A stretch of 64,000 nt of DNA, from positions 1-64,000 of the forward strand of contig JAUIDE010000006.1 of assembly GCA_030429105.1 (NCBI GenBank), in the 5' to 3' direction. Position numbers and translations under genes: made by a program. A model generated the notes under the pieces. It worked only from the letters and a program-made list of their open reading frames with translations, searched no databases and was not told where the DNA came from. The stretch is from Alphaproteobacteria bacterium. GTDB lineage: Bacteria; Pseudomonadota; Alphaproteobacteria; Rhodobacterales; Rhodobacteraceae. How positions within the stretch are numbered: position 1 is the stretch's first letter; each line of letters starts with the position of its first letter. Shown piece by piece: positions 27,783 through 36,952 of this stretch.

Positions 27783-28595
27783 TCAAACCCGCCCCTTGAT
27801 CGCCCCCCAGGCCTCCTCCGCCGTATCCACGAACTCGAAAAGGTCGAGATCCTCCGGGGAGATCGTGCCCGCCTCCGCCAGCATCTCCCAGTTCACCAGC
27901 CGCTTCCAGAAATCGGAGCCGAAGAGCAGCACCGGCATCTTCTCCATCCGGTCCGTCTGGATCAGCGTCAGCGCCTCGAAAAGCTCGTCGAGCGTGCCAT
28001 AGCCGCCGGGGAAGACGGTGATCGCCCGCGCGCGCATCAGGAAATGCATCTTCCGGATCGCGAAATAGTGGAAATTGAGCGAGAGCGAGGGGGTGACGTA
28101 AAGGTTCGGCGCCTGCTCGTGCGGCAGCACGATGTTGAGGCCGATGGAGCGCCCGCCCGCCTCCTCCGCGCCGAGATTGCCCGCCTCCATCACCCCCGGC
28201 CCCCCGCCGGTGCAGACGACAAGCTCCCGCCCGCCGCGGGCGAGGCTCTCCTTCGTCACCAGCCGGGCGAAGCTCCGCGCCTCCTCGTAATAGCGGGAAA
28301 GCTCGGCGAGCATCGGCGTCTTCGCCGAGGCCTTCTCGCCCGGCGGCGGAATCCGCGCGCCGCCGAACATCACCACCGTCGTCTCCACCCCCTCATTCGT
28401 GAGGATGCGCTCCGGCTTCTCCAGCTCCAGCTGCAGCCGCACGCCGCGGAGCGGGTCCGAACGCATGAAGTCCGGGTCCACATAGGGAAGCCGATAGGCC
28501 GGATGCGCCGTCTGCGGCGTCAGCGGAACGCGCGCGGTATGGTCGAGGTCCTCCTCCAGCGGGGTGAGGGCGGAATGGCGGTCGCGCGGGGTCAT
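27783..28595 (-). CDS. LOG-family protein (cytokinin riboside 5'-monophosphate phosphoribohydrolase type)
   Basis: 270 residues. Rossmann-like LOG fold with the two family signatures [14 protein letters not shown] and [18 protein letters not shown] enzymes hydrolyse nucleoside monophosphates to base and ribose phosphate; many bacterial members are nucleotide 5'-monophosphate nucleosidases involved in purine turnover. The ~70-residue N-terminal extension before the first motif is typical of the larger bacterial class. It is divergent from dapD with about 100 bases between them. Confidence 0.88.
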   Translation of the reverse strand: MTPRDRHSALTPLEEDLDHTARVPLTPQTAHPAYRLPYVDPDFMRSDPLRGVRLQLELEKPERILTNEGVETTVVMFGGARIPPPGEKASAKTPMLAELSRYYEEARSFARLVTKESLARGGRELVVCTGGGPGVMEAGNLGAEEAGGRSIGLNIVLPHEQAPNLYVTPSLSLNFHYFAIRKMHFLMRARAITVFPGGYGTLDELFEALTLIQTDRMEKMPVLLFGSDFWKRLVNWEMLAEAGTISPEDLDLFEFVDTAEEAWGAIKGRV

Positions 28596-28696
28596 TTCGG
28601 CGTCGGGTCCTCTCGGCGCGGGCGGCTCGATTGCGCGGCCCGAAGCTTCACCGTATAGCCTCGCCCCGACCGAAAACAGAGTTGAGGACCGCCCCG

Positions 28697-29524
28697 ATGA
28701 CCCATTCCGCGCTCGAATCCGCCATCGAAGCCGCCTGGGAGGCGCGGGAGGGGATCAGCCCCGCCACGAAGGGCGAGACGCGCGAGGCGGTCGAGGCCGC
28801 GCTCGACCTGATGGAGACGGGCGCGCTCCGCGTCGCCGAACGCGAGGAAAGCGGCGCGTGGCGCGTGAACCAGTGGGCGAAGAAGGCCGTCCTCCTCTCC
28901 TTCCGCCTCAATGACATGGCCCCGATCTCCGGCGGCCCCGGCTGCTCGACCTGGTGGGACAAGGTGCCCTCCAAGTTCGACGGCTGGGGGGAGGCCGAAT
29001 GGCGCGCCGCCGGCTTCCGCGCCGTGCCGAACTGCGTCGTCCGCCGTTCCGCCTATATCGCGAAGGGCGTCGTCCTCATGCCCTCCTTCGTCAATCTCGG
29101 CGCCCATGTCGGCGAGGGGACGATGGTGGACACATGGGCGACCGTCGGCTCCTGCGCGCAGATCGGCCGCAATGTGCACCTCTCCGGCGGCGTCGGCATC
29201 GGCGGCGTGCTGGAGCCGATGCAGGCTGGCCCGACCATCATCGAGGACGATTGCTTCATCGGCGCCCGCTCCGAAGTGGTCGAGGGCTGCATCGTGCGGG
29301 AGGGCTCCGTGCTCGGCATGGGCGTCTATATCGGCCAGAGCACGAAGATCGTGGACCGGGAGACGGGCGCGGTGATGTATGGCGAGGTGCCGGCGGGCTC
29401 CGTCGTCGTCTCGGGCTCCATGCCCTCGAAGAACGGTGTCAACCTCTACTGCGCCGTGATCGTGAAGCGGGTTGACGCGCAGACCCGCTCCAAGACCTCG
29501 ATCAACGAACTCCTGCGGGACTGA
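28697..29524 (+). CDS. dapD: 2,3,4,5-tetrahydropyridine-2,6-dicarboxylate N-succinyltransferase
   Basis: 275 residues. DapD transfers succinyl from succinyl-CoA in the succinylase branch of diaminopimelate synthesis. The left-handed beta-helix is visible as hexapeptide repeats ([35 protein letters not shown]), and the C-terminus [20 protein letters not shown] is typical. The ATG at 28697 fits the known N-terminus better than the open frame upstream. Works in the same pathway as dapB at 2.2 kb but is not linked to it. Confidence 0.95.
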   Translation: MTHSALESAIEAAWEAREGISPATKGETREAVEAALDLMETGALRVAEREESGAWRVNQWAKKAVLLSFRLNDMAPISGGPGCSTWWDKVPSKFDGWGEAEWRAAGFRAVPNCVVRRSAYIAKGVVLMPSFVNLGAHVGEGTMVDTWATVGSCAQIGRNVHLSGGVGIGGVLEPMQAGPTIIEDDCFIGARSEVVEGCIVREGSVLGMGVYIGQSTKIVDRETGAVMYGEVPAGSVVVSGSMPSKNGVNLYCAVIVKRVDAQTRSKTSINELLRD

Positions 29525-29527
29525 GCG

Positions 29528-29770
29528 ATGGGCTGGATCGGCGCCATCGTCATCGGCGGGCTCGCCGGCTGGATCGCGGAGAAGATCATGGGGGCGAACC
29601 ATTCGCTCCTCCTGAACATCGTGCTCGGAATCGTCGGCTCGGTCGTGGCGAACTTCCTGCTGATCCAGCTGACCGGCGCGACCTTCGGCGGGTTCTTCGG
29701 GCGCCTCGGCGTCGGGATCGCCGGCGCCTGCCTCCTGATCGCCGCGGCGCGGCTCCTCCGCCGCGCCTGA
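29528..29770 (+). CDS. GlsB/YeaQ/YmgE-type small membrane stress protein
   Basis: 80 residues, 3 bases after dapD. Three hydrophobic helices separated by short loops: GWIGAIVIGGLAGWIAEKIMG, NIVLGIVGSVVANFLL and GVGIAGACLLIAAARLL. This is the transglycosylase-associated (YeaQ/YmgE) family of the inner membrane, often stress-induced; its molecular role is not known. Pairing with dapD looks incidental. Confidence 0.88.
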   Translation: MGWIGAIVIGGLAGWIAEKIMGANHSLLLNIVLGIVGSVVANFLLIQLTGATFGGFFGRLGVGIAGACLLIAAARLLRRA

Positions 29771-29774
29771 AGCC

Positions 29775-31253
29775 TCAGCGGAAGGCGAGCGTCCCGTCAT
29801 CGAGCCGGGCGGCGCCGATCGTCTCGCGCTCGTCCTCGTAGTCCTGGCTGAAGAGCCAGGGCTGCCGGTCCCCCTGTTTCGGAAAAAGGTCGATGCTCCG
29901 CTGGATGTATCCGGCGCTGAAATTCTCCGGCTCGATCAGGAGCCGCTTCTCCATCCCCTCCTCCCCCGGCCTGAGCCGCGGCTCCACCACCTCGCGCCCC
30001 TCCGCCTGCATGTGGGCGAGAAGCCGGCAGACGAAGCCCGCCACGAGATCGGCCCTGAGCGTCCAGCTCGCGCGGAGATAGCCGAAGATCCACGCGAGGT
30101 TCGGCAGCCCTTCGAACAGGATCCCCCGATGCGCGAATGCCTGCGAGAAGTCGAAGGGCGCGCCATCGACCGTGAAGGGAATGTCCCCCATCACGCTCAT
30201 GCGGAGCCCCGTGGCGGTGACGATCACGTCCGCCGCCACGATCTCCCCGCTTTCCATCTCGATCCCCGTCTCCGTGAAGGTGCGGATCGCGCCGGTGACC
30301 ATGGAGACGCGCCCGGCCCGGATCGCCGCGAAGAGGTCCCCGTCGGGGACGACAGCGAGCCGCTGCCGCCAGGGCCGGTAGGAGGGCGAAAAATGCGGGT
30401 CGACCGGCGCCGCGCCGCCGAGCAGCGCCGCCGCCGCGCCGATCAGCTCCGCCCGCACCGCCTCCGGCTCCTCCATGCAGCGGCGGGTGAAGGTCGTCTG
30501 GTCGTGGATCGCCTTCCGCCGCATGATCTCGTGGAACATCTGCGGCGGCAGGTCGAGCGGGCGGAGGAGCGCGGCGAGTTCGGTCTCGTTCGGCTTGGCG
30601 TAGAAATAGGTCGGCGAGCGCTGCACGATGGAGACATCCGCGCCCAGCGCCGCTAGCGCGGGCGCCAGCGTCGCCGCCGTCGCGCCCGAGCCGATAACCG
30701 CGAAGCGCCGCCCCGCTGCCTCCAGTCCCTCCTGCCAGCGTTGCGGATGCACGATCGGGCCGCGGAAGCGCCCGGCGCCGGGGAAGTCGGGCTCATGCCC
30801 CCGGTCATGGTCGTAATAGCCCTGGCACATCCAGAGGAACCGGCAGGAGAGCGCGCGCCCCGTCCCGCCTTCCTCGACCTCCAGCGTCCAGCGCCGCCCC
30901 GCCTCGCTCCAGGCGGCGGCGCGCACGGCGCAGCCGTAGCGGATGAGCGGCGCCAGTCCCTCCTCCTCCACCGCCTCTTCGAGATAGGCGAGAATCTCCT
31001 GCGCCGTAGCGTAGGGCCTGCCCATCCACGGCTTCCAGCCGAAGCCGAAAGTGGAGAGGTCGCTGTCCGACCGCGCGCCGGGATAGGCGTGGAGCCGCCA
31101 TGTGCCGCCGAGCGCGTCGGCGCGTTCGAGCATCGCGAAGCGGAGCCCCGGCAGGAGCCGGCGGAGATGCCGCCCGGCGCTGATCCCGGATATCCCGGCG
31201 CCGACGATCAGCACGTCGAAATCCGGCGGCGTGGCGGCGTCGTCGCGGGGCAT
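29775..31253 (-). CDS. Flavin-containing monooxygenase, Baeyer-Villiger type
   Basis: 492 residues. FAD motif GAGISGISAGRHL at about 18-30 and NADPH motif GSGATAATLAPAL in the middle. The segment FRGPIVHPQRW fits the Baeyer-Villiger fingerprint FxGxxxHxxxW exactly. Such enzymes insert oxygen into ketones or oxidise N/S atoms using NADPH and O2 in the cytosol. The substrate cannot be told. It is convergent with the YeaQ-like gene (4-base gap), and its upstream region is a 322-base gap full of inverted repeats. Confidence 0.92.
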   Translation of the reverse strand: MPRDDAATPPDFDVLIVGAGISGISAGRHLRRLLPGLRFAMLERADALGGTWRLHAYPGARSDSDLSTFGFGWKPWMGRPYATAQEILAYLEEAVEEEGLAPLIRYGCAVRAAAWSEAGRRWTLEVEEGGTGRALSCRFLWMCQGYYDHDRGHEPDFPGAGRFRGPIVHPQRWQEGLEAAGRRFAVIGSGATAATLAPALAALGADVSIVQRSPTYFYAKPNETELAALLRPLDLPPQMFHEIMRRKAIHDQTTFTRRCMEEPEAVRAELIGAAAALLGGAAPVDPHFSPSYRPWRQRLAVVPDGDLFAAIRAGRVSMVTGAIRTFTETGIEMESGEIVAADVIVTATGLRMSVMGDIPFTVDGAPFDFSQAFAHRGILFEGLPNLAWIFGYLRASWTLRADLVAGFVCRLLAHMQAEGREVVEPRLRPGEEGMEKRLLIEPENFSAGYIQRSIDLFPKQGDRQPWLFSQDYEDERETIGAARLDDGTLAFR

Positions 31254-31575
31254 GGCTCCTCCTCGCGGCAGCCTAGCGCGGGCGATGGCGGGCGCAAGCG
31301 GCGCGCGTTCGCCGTTCTTGTCCCCGGCCTCGATCAGCGGCCTTCCAGTGGAAGGCCGCAGAGGCCGTCGCCCGGAGGCGCAAGCCGCAGGGCGAGGGGC
31401 GCCAAGCCGCCGCGTCGGTCGAAGATCGGACCGCGGACGCCGCGGTGGCCGCGGAAACGCGGCCGCCGGAGGGGCGGCGGCCGCGGGCAGATCAGCCGCG
31501 GGTCTGATCTGCCGGGCGCACCTGACGACGTTGTGCGAAAGACCGCGCTTGAAATCGGTGGAAGTCCTGCCTCCC
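31254..31575. other. 322-base gap with clustered inverted repeats
   Basis: No convincing gene. Inverted repeats seen: GCGGCCTTCCA-G-TGGAAGGCCGC (31337-31359); GGCCGCG-GAAA-CGCGGCC (31447-31464, a GNRA tetraloop if RNA); CGCGGCCGCC with GGCGGCCGCG (31459-31485); and GGCAGATCAG-N8-CTGATCTGCC (31486-31513). The region lies after the quinone oxidoreductase stop and before the monooxygenase start on the minus strand. A structured leader, a terminator array or a decayed element are all possible. Confidence 0.5.
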
Positions 31576-32574
31576 TCACATCGTCAGCACGATCTTCCCG
31601 ATATGGGTCGAGCCCTCCATCAGCCGGTGCGCCGCCGCCGCCTCCGCGAGCGGGAAGGACGCCGCCATCACTGGCTTCACCCTGCCGGAGGCGATCAGCG
31701 GCCAGGCCTTCTCCCGCAGGCTCTCGGCGATCGCCGCCTTCTCCGCCACGCTCCGCGGGCGGAGCGTCGAGCCGGTGATCGTCAGCCGCTTCACCATCAC
31801 CTGCGCGAAGTTGAGCGAAACCTCCGGCCCCTGCAGAAACGCGATCTGCACGATCCGCCCGCTCTCCGCCGCGAGCTTCACGTTACGGGGGATGTAGTCG
31901 CCCCCCACCATGTCTAGGATCAGGTCCACGCCCTTGCCGCCCGTCGCCTCGCGCAACGCGGCGACGTAATCCGCCTCCCGGTAGTTCACCGCGATCTCCG
32001 CGCCGAGCGCGCGGCACGTCTCCGCCTTGTCCGCCCCGCCGACCGTGGTGAAGACGCGGGCGCCGAACGCCCTGGCGAGCTGGATCGCCGTCGTCCCGAT
32101 CCCCGAAGAGCCGCCATGCACGAGGAACGTCTCCCCCGCCTTCAGCCGCCCCCGGTCGAAAACGTTGGTCCAGACGGTGAAGAAGGTCTCCGGCAGCGCC
32201 GCCGCCTCCTCCATCGAGAGCCCGGCGGGAACGGAAAGCGCATGATCCTCGTGGCAGGCGGCGTATTCCGCATAACCGCCGCCGTTGAGAAGCGCGCAGA
32301 CCCTGTCGCCCACCTTCCAGCGCGTCACGGAGGCGCCGATGGCGACGACCTCGCCGGAAGCCTCCAGCCCCGGCAGGGGCGAGGCGCCGGGCGGCGGCGG
32401 GTAGGCGCCGGCGCGCTGCAGGCAATCGGGCCGGTTCACCCCGGCGGCCGCGACGCGGATCAGCACCTCGTCCGCCCCCGGCGCCGGAACCGGGCGCTCG
32501 CAGGGGGCCAGAACCTCCGGCCCGCCGGGCTTCGTGATCTCGACGGCGCGCATCGTCTCGGGCAGTGCGGTCAT
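31576..32574 (-). CDS. NAD(P)H quinone oxidoreductase, zinc-independent MDR family
   Basis: 332 residues from the ATG at 32574. GroES-like N-terminal part with RVAAAGVNRPDCLQRAG; NADPH-binding motif GSSGIGTTAIQLARAFGA; and the C-terminal AHRLMEGSTHIGKIVL typical of the PIG3/quinone oxidoreductase group. No structural-zinc cysteines are present. It reduces quinones or enones with NADPH in the cytosol. It is divergent from the DUF1353 gene with about 86 bases between starts; an ATG seven codons in is a possible alternative start. Confidence 0.9.
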   Translation of the reverse strand: MTALPETMRAVEITKPGGPEVLAPCERPVPAPGADEVLIRVAAAGVNRPDCLQRAGAYPPPPGASPLPGLEASGEVVAIGASVTRWKVGDRVCALLNGGGYAEYAACHEDHALSVPAGLSMEEAAALPETFFTVWTNVFDRGRLKAGETFLVHGGSSGIGTTAIQLARAFGARVFTTVGGADKAETCRALGAEIAVNYREADYVAALREATGGKGVDLILDMVGGDYIPRNVKLAAESGRIVQIAFLQGPEVSLNFAQVMVKRLTITGSTLRPRSVAEKAAIAESLREKAWPLIASGRVKPVMAASFPLAEAAAAHRLMEGSTHIGKIVLTM

Positions 32575-32660
32575 CCGGCTTTCCATCCCTTCGGCTTCGT
32601 GAGAGTCTTCGCGCCGTTATGGCCGCGAACGCGCGCCGGCGAAACCCGAAAGGGGAGGCG

Positions 32661-33302
32661 ATGGAGGAGCCCGTCTCGATCACCCGCGCCGCCTTCCAGG
32701 CGGCGATCAACTATGAGGGCCTGAGCTCGGAGCAAAGGCGCGCCCGCCGGGCGGACTCGCGCGGAAGCTGGCTTCCGCCCGGCGTCATCGCCCCGAACTG
32801 GGTTACGGAGAAGAGCTTCTTCTACGATGTCGGCCGGCCCGGCTCCGGCGACCGGCATGTGGTCGGCAGGGGCTTCGAATTCGACGGCGCCTCCGTGCCT
32901 TTCCCGCTCACCCTTTTCGTCCCGCAGACCCATTCGCTCTACCTCGCCGCCGCCGCCCTGCATGACTGGCTCTACGCCGTCGAGCACGAGACGGTGGAGC
33001 GCGAACGGGCGGACGCGATCTTCCGCGAGGCGATGATCGTGCTCGGGCTCAACTGGTTCTGGGCCGGGCTGATGTGGCGCGCCGTCCGCGCCGGCGGCTG
33101 GGCGCCCTGGTATGCGCGAAAGCCGGGGACGCTGGCGTGGAAGGTGCTGCAACTCCCCTCGCCCCTGCGCTTGCCCCTCGTCTGGGCGATCACCGTTATC
33201 CGCGGCTTCTGGGGCGTCGTCGCCTATGACCTCTGGCATTGGGGCGCATTCCGGGAGGAGGCGGCGCGCATCCGCGCGCTCGACGCGCCGGAAGGGCCCT
33301 GA
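32661..33302 (+). CDS. DUF1353 family protein
   Basis: 213 residues from the ATG at 32661, directly behind AGGGGAGGCG. The DUF1353 core is visible: FDGASVPFPLT, a histidine-containing AAALHDWLYAVE, then RADAIFREAMIVLGLN. A hydrophobic stretch follows (PLRLPLVWAITVIRGFWGVV), so the C-terminal part may sit in or on the membrane. The family is found in phages and bacteria and its function is unknown. The next gene, an SDR, follows after 60 bases. Confidence 0.8.
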   Translation: MEEPVSITRAAFQAAINYEGLSSEQRRARRADSRGSWLPPGVIAPNWVTEKSFFYDVGRPGSGDRHVVGRGFEFDGASVPFPLTLFVPQTHSLYLAAAALHDWLYAVEHETVERERADAIFREAMIVLGLNWFWAGLMWRAVRAGGWAPWYARKPGTLAWKVLQLPSPLRLPLVWAITVIRGFWGVVAYDLWHWGAFREEAARIRALDAPEGP

Positions 33303-33362
33303 CGGTCTTGCGCCCCGCGCCTGCCCGCGTCAGGTTCGCGCGAAAGAGAGAGGGAGGGACGC

Positions 33363-34103
33363 ATGGCGAAGACGGCTCTGGTGACGGGCGCGGGCAGCGG
33401 GATCGGGCGGGCCTCCGCCCGGCTTCTGGCGCAGGCGGGCTGGCGCGTCGCGCTGGTCGGGCGCCGGCGGGACGCGCTGGAGGCGACGGCGGCGGAATGC
33501 GGCGCGGGCGCCCTCGTCCTCCCCTGCGACATCGCGAAGCCCGACGAAGTCGAGGCGATCTTCGTCGAGGTGGCGAAGGAATTCGGCCGGCTCGATCTTC
33601 TCTTCAACAATGCCGGCCGCGGCTCCCCGCCGAAGGACATCGACGAGACGAGCCTGGAGGACTGGTTCGGCGTGGTGGACGCCAATCTCCACGGCTCCTT
33701 CCTCTGCGCCCGCGCCGCCTTCGCGCTCATGCGCCGGCAGGCGCCGAAGGGCGGGCGGATCATCAACAACGGCTCGATCAGCGCCTATGCGCCCCGCCCC
33801 GGCTCCGTCCCCTACACGGTGACGAAGCACGCGATCACCGGCCTTACGAAAACGCTCTCGCTCGACGGGCGGAAGCACGACATCGCCGTGGGCCAGATCG
33901 ACATCGGCAACGCGCTCACGGAAATGGCCCAGAAGATGACGGAGGGCGTGCCGCAGGCCGACGGGTCGATCCGGATCGAGGCGGTGATGGACCCGGAGCA
34001 TGTGGCGCAATCCGTCCTCCACATGGCCTCGCTGCCGCTCGAATCGAACGTCCTCTTCATGACGGTGATGGCGACGAAGATGCCCTTCGTCGGCCGCGGT
34101 TAA
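33363..34103 (+). CDS. SDR-family NAD(P)-dependent oxidoreductase
   Basis: 246 residues. Classical short-chain dehydrogenase: [15 protein letters not shown] near the N-terminus, NNAGRGSPP, catalytic serine in [10 protein letters not shown] and the YxxxK motif as YTVTK. GAGAGGGAGG precedes the ATG. The substrate is unknown. An intergenic-repeat copy lies just after it. Confidence 0.92.
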   Translation: MAKTALVTGAGSGIGRASARLLAQAGWRVALVGRRRDALEATAAECGAGALVLPCDIAKPDEVEAIFVEVAKEFGRLDLLFNNAGRGSPPKDIDETSLEDWFGVVDANLHGSFLCARAAFALMRRQAPKGGRIINNGSISAYAPRPGSVPYTVTKHAITGLTKTLSLDGRKHDIAVGQIDIGNALTEMAQKMTEGVPQADGSIRIEAVMDPEHVAQSVLHMASLPLESNVLFMTVMATKMPFVGRG

Positions 34104-34164
34104 GCCCGATGACTGGTCCCGGCCTTGAGCCGGGACCCCGACAGCGTGAGCGCCCTGTTTCACA

Positions 34165-34212
34165 GATTTCATAACAGAAACAGAGAGATAAACCCCCTGC
34201 ACACCGTGTGCA
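34165..34212. repeat. Intergenic repeat, copy 2 of 3, with 15-bp palindrome
   Basis: GATTTC, an AT-rich stretch and CAGAGAGATAAACCCCC lead to TGCACAC-C-GTGTGCA at 34198-34212. It aligns without gaps to 2071-2118 and 61140-61187. It lies between the SDR and the convergent sbtB stop, 13 bases from that stop. Confidence 0.6.
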
Positions 34213-34224
34213 TCGCTCGCTTCG

Positions 34225-34536
34225 TCAGAACCTCTCCGCCCGCAGCACCTCGCAATCGGTGACGCAAATCACCCCGATATGCCGCTCCACCACGCGATAG
34301 GCGGCCTCCAGCAGCGCGTCGAGCCGCTCTTCCCGCACGATGCAGACGAATGCGTTCATGCCCCCCGCCCGCGTCACCTGCCCCTCCCGGCTCCAGGGGC
34401 CGGAGCGGCCCGAGCCGCCCTCGACGGGGAGGACGGTGAAACCCGTCACCCCCGCCTCCGTCAGCGCGGCGGCGAGGCGGCGGGCCATTATGGCCTCGAT
34501 CACGATCTCCACCCGTTTCGCCTTGTGGCGGATCAT
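34225..34536 (-). CDS. sbtB: PII-like regulator next to the bicarbonate carrier (SbtB-like)
   Basis: 103 residues from the ATG at 34536, one base after the sbtA stop. Ferredoxin-like PII fold: KRVEIVIEAIMARRLAAAL at the start, a flexible T-loop-like segment with GGSGRSGPW, then NAFVCIVREERLDALLEAAYRVV. SbtB proteins bind adenine nucleotides and close or regulate SbtA. The C-terminal cysteine loop (R-loop) known from cyanobacterial SbtB is absent here. The call rests strongly on the operon partner. Confidence 0.85.
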   Translation of the reverse strand: MIRHKAKRVEIVIEAIMARRLAAALTEAGVTGFTVLPVEGGSGRSGPWSREGQVTRAGGMNAFVCIVREERLDALLEAAYRVVERHIGVICVTDCEVLRAERF

Positions 34537-34537
34537 C

Positions 34538-35521
34538 TCAGCCTCCCGCGAGGGCGACGGCGGCCGCAATATAGAGCGGGATGCCGACCGTCAGGTTGAA
34601 GGGGAACGTGACGCCGAGCGAGAGCGTCAGATAGACGGAGGGGTTCGCCTCCGGCAGCGCCACGCGCATCGCCGCCGGCACGGCGATGTAGGAGGCGGAG
34701 GCCGCCAGCGTCGTCATCAGCGCCGCCCCGCCCGGCGAGAGCCCGATGAGGAGCGCGGAGGCGAGCCCCGCCGCGCCGCCGATCAGCGGCATCAGGAGCC
34801 CGAAGCCGATCAGCGCCGGGCTCACCGGCCCGCCGCGCCGCATCTCCCTGAGGCCCCGCCCCGCGATCAGGCCCATGTCGAGCAGGAAGAGGCAGAGGAC
34901 GCCCGTGAAAGGCGCGACGATGAAGCTCTCGATCTTCGCCAAACCCTCCGCCCCCGTCGCGACGCCGATGAGGAAGGAGCCGACGAGGAGCACGATGGAG
35001 CCGTTCAGCAGCACTTCCCGCAGCAACCCCTCCTCCTGCTCCGCCGCGCCGCCCTTCCGCGCCACGAGCCAGAGCGCGGAGAGGATCGCCGGCGCCTCCA
35101 TCGCCGCCGCGACGGCGACCATCCAGCCCTCGTAGGCGATGCCCTGCGATTGCAGCGCCGCCGTCGCGGCGACGAAGGTGACGATGGAGATGGAGCCGTA
35201 ATGCGCCGCCACCGCCGCGGCGTCGACGACCGAGAGGCGGGAGACGACGCGGAGAAGCGCGAAGGCGACGAGCGGTATGGCGAAGGAGAGGATCACGCCC
35301 GCGAGGAGGCCGAGCGCCAGCGTCCCCCCGAAGCCGCTCTCCGCCACCGCCGCGCCGCCCTTGAAGCCGATCGCGAAGAGCAGATAGATCGAAAGCGCCT
35401 TCGCTGCCGCCTCCGGCACCGAAAGGTCGGACCGCGCCAGCGCCGCGAGAAGGCCGAGCGCGAAGGAGAGGATCACCGGCGAGACGAGATTCGCCGCCGC
35501 GAGCGCGAACACGCTGTCCAT
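34538..35521 (-). CDS. sbtA: Sodium-dependent bicarbonate transporter SbtA
   Basis: 327 residues from the ATG at 35521, which follows GGAGAGGGGGG; the open frame continues upstream but is arginine-rich and not membrane-like. About ten hydrophobic helices are visible, with GFKGGAAVAESG, HYGSISIVTFVAA and FLLDMGLIAGRGL typical of the family. It would take up bicarbonate with sodium across the inner membrane. The regulator gene sbtB follows with 1 base between. A role in anaplerotic CO2 fixation or in autotrophy cannot be decided from this window. Confidence 0.88.
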   Translation of the reverse strand: MDSVFALAAANLVSPVILSFALGLLAALARSDLSVPEAAAKALSIYLLFAIGFKGGAAVAESGFGGTLALGLLAGVILSFAIPLVAFALLRVVSRLSVVDAAAVAAHYGSISIVTFVAATAALQSQGIAYEGWMVAVAAAMEAPAILSALWLVARKGGAAEQEEGLLREVLLNGSIVLLVGSFLIGVATGAEGLAKIESFIVAPFTGVLCLFLLDMGLIAGRGLREMRRGGPVSPALIGFGLLMPLIGGAAGLASALLIGLSPGGAALMTTLAASASYIAVPAAMRVALPEANPSVYLTLSLGVTFPFNLTVGIPLYIAAAVALAGG

Positions 35522-35745
35522 GCTTCCCCCCTCTCCGGCCGCCTTCACCGCCTCTTGGGGCGCCCTGCGCGCGATGACAAGGGCGCGGGCGAGGGTCCGG
35601 CCGGGCACGGCCGTTGCGCTCCCCCCGCTTCCCCTCGCCCGCGCCCCTCCGCGCGCCGCTCGGGCGCGGGCCGGCCTCTTCGCCAGCGCCAGACGGTTCC
35701 GTCCGGCCGGAATCCGATCTAGCCTCCGCCCCGAAGGAGTGCGCA

Positions 35746-36435
35746 ATGAACATCGTCATCCTCACCGGCGCCGGCATATCCGCCGAGAGCGGCCTCGGCA
35801 CCTTCCGGGATGCGGGCGGGCTCTGGACGCGCTATCCGCTGGAGGACGTGGCGACGCCGGAGGGCTTCGCCCGCAACCCCGTCCTCGTCCATGACTTCTA
35901 CAACGAGCGCCGCCGCCTCTGCCGGGAGGCGCGGCCCAATGCGGCGCATGAGGCGCTGGCCCGGCTGGACGCAGAATGGCGCGGCGGCCTCCTCCTCGTC
36001 ACGCAGAACGTGGACGACCTCCATGAGCGGGCGGGCTCGCGCCGGCTCCTCCACATGCACGGCGAGCTCCTGAAGCGCCTCTGCGCCGCCTGCGGCGCGC
36101 GGGGCGAGGCGCCGGGCGATCTCTCGACGGCGAGCGAATGCCCCGATTGCGGCGCGCCCGCGCTCCGCCCGGACGTCGTCTGGTTCGGAGAGATTCCCTA
36201 TCACATGGAGGAGATCGCCGCCGCGCTCGCCGACGCCGATCTCTTCGTCTCCATCGGAACCTCGGGCGAGGTCTATCCCGCCGCCGGCTTCGCGAGGGAG
36301 GCGGGTTTCGCCGGGGCGCGGACCCTGGAGCTCAACCTCGAAGCCTCGGGCGCCCGGTTCGACGAGGCCCGCGAGGGCCCCGCCACCATTCTCGTCCCCG
36401 CCTGGGTGGAGGAGCTTCTCTCCGCTCAGTCGTGA
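35746..36435 (+). CDS. cobB: NAD-dependent protein deacylase (CobB-type sirtuin)
   Basis: 229 residues from the ATG at 35746 behind AAGGAG. Sirtuin motifs: GAGISAESGLGTFRDAGGLW, TQNVDDLHERAG, catalytic histidine in HMHGEL and four zinc cysteines (CAAC and CPDC). The segment VHDFYNERRR carries the Tyr-x-x-Arg of class III sirtuins, which favours succinyl- and malonyl-lysine as well as acetyl. The last 10 bases overlap the convergent copper chaperone gene. Confidence 0.93.
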   Translation: MNIVILTGAGISAESGLGTFRDAGGLWTRYPLEDVATPEGFARNPVLVHDFYNERRRLCREARPNAAHEALARLDAEWRGGLLLVTQNVDDLHERAGSRRLLHMHGELLKRLCAACGARGEAPGDLSTASECPDCGAPALRPDVVWFGEIPYHMEEIAAALADADLFVSIGTSGEVYPAAGFAREAGFAGARTLELNLEASGARFDEAREGPATILVPAWVEELLSAQS

Positions 36436-36917
36436 GAATGGCCGGAATGGCCGTGCGCCGGCTTCTCGCCCCGCTCGATCACCGGAACCTCGACGGTGAG
36501 CTCCGCCCCGCTCTCGAAGACGAGCGTGACGGGGATCGTCCCGCCCGCCTCCAGCGGCGTCTTCAGGCCCATGAACATGACATGATAGCCGCCAGGCTTC
36601 ATCTCGATGGCGCCGCCCTCGGGCAGGTCGATCCCCTCGACCTCGCGCATCTTCATCACGCCATCCTCCATCCGGTGCTCATGGACCTCGACGCGTTCCG
36701 AGACGTCCGCGCGGGCGCCGACGAGCCGGTCCGCCGGGCCCTTGTTCTCGAGGCTGACATAGGCCCCGCCCGCCTGCGCGCCCGGCGCGGAGGCGTAGGC
36801 GAAGGGATAGACGGCGTGGATATGGCCTTCCTCGCCGTGCTTGTGCTCGCCATGCGCCGAAGCCGCGCCGGCGAGGGAGAGGAGCGCCGCGAAGGCGGCG
36901 GGAATCATGCGGTTCAT
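36426..36917 (-). CDS. Periplasmic copper chaperone PCu(A)C
   Basis: 163 residues. Signal peptide of about 21 residues ending ASA-HGEHKHGEE; then the PCu(A)C fold with the copper motif spread over EHRMEDGVMKM and GGYHVMFMGL. Both ends are histidine-rich (HGEHKHGEEGHIH; HGHSGHSHD). It delivers Cu(I) in the periplasm, typically to cytochrome c oxidase. It lies 35 bases after a DUF2946 gene, so the two probably form a small copper operon. Confidence 0.93.
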   Translation of the reverse strand: MNRMIPAAFAALLSLAGAASAHGEHKHGEEGHIHAVYPFAYASAPGAQAGGAYVSLENKGPADRLVGARADVSERVEVHEHRMEDGVMKMREVEGIDLPEGGAIEMKPGGYHVMFMGLKTPLEAGGTIPVTLVFESGAELTVEVPVIERGEKPAHGHSGHSHD

Positions 36918-36952
36918 CTGGTGGTCCTTTCGGTCTGATCGTGAGAGGGGGA

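Noticed and set aside
31532-31575. Possible 5' end of a group II intron (GTGCG... GGTGGAAGTCC)
   Set aside because: Only about 40 bases resemble the pattern, the expected stem does not pair well and no maturase or domain V follows; kept only as a side hypothesis in the gap finding.
31334-31579. An 81-residue minus-strand frame in the gap before the monooxygenase gene
   Set aside because: Arg/Pro/Gly-rich, coincides with the inverted repeats, no start signal or family resemblance.
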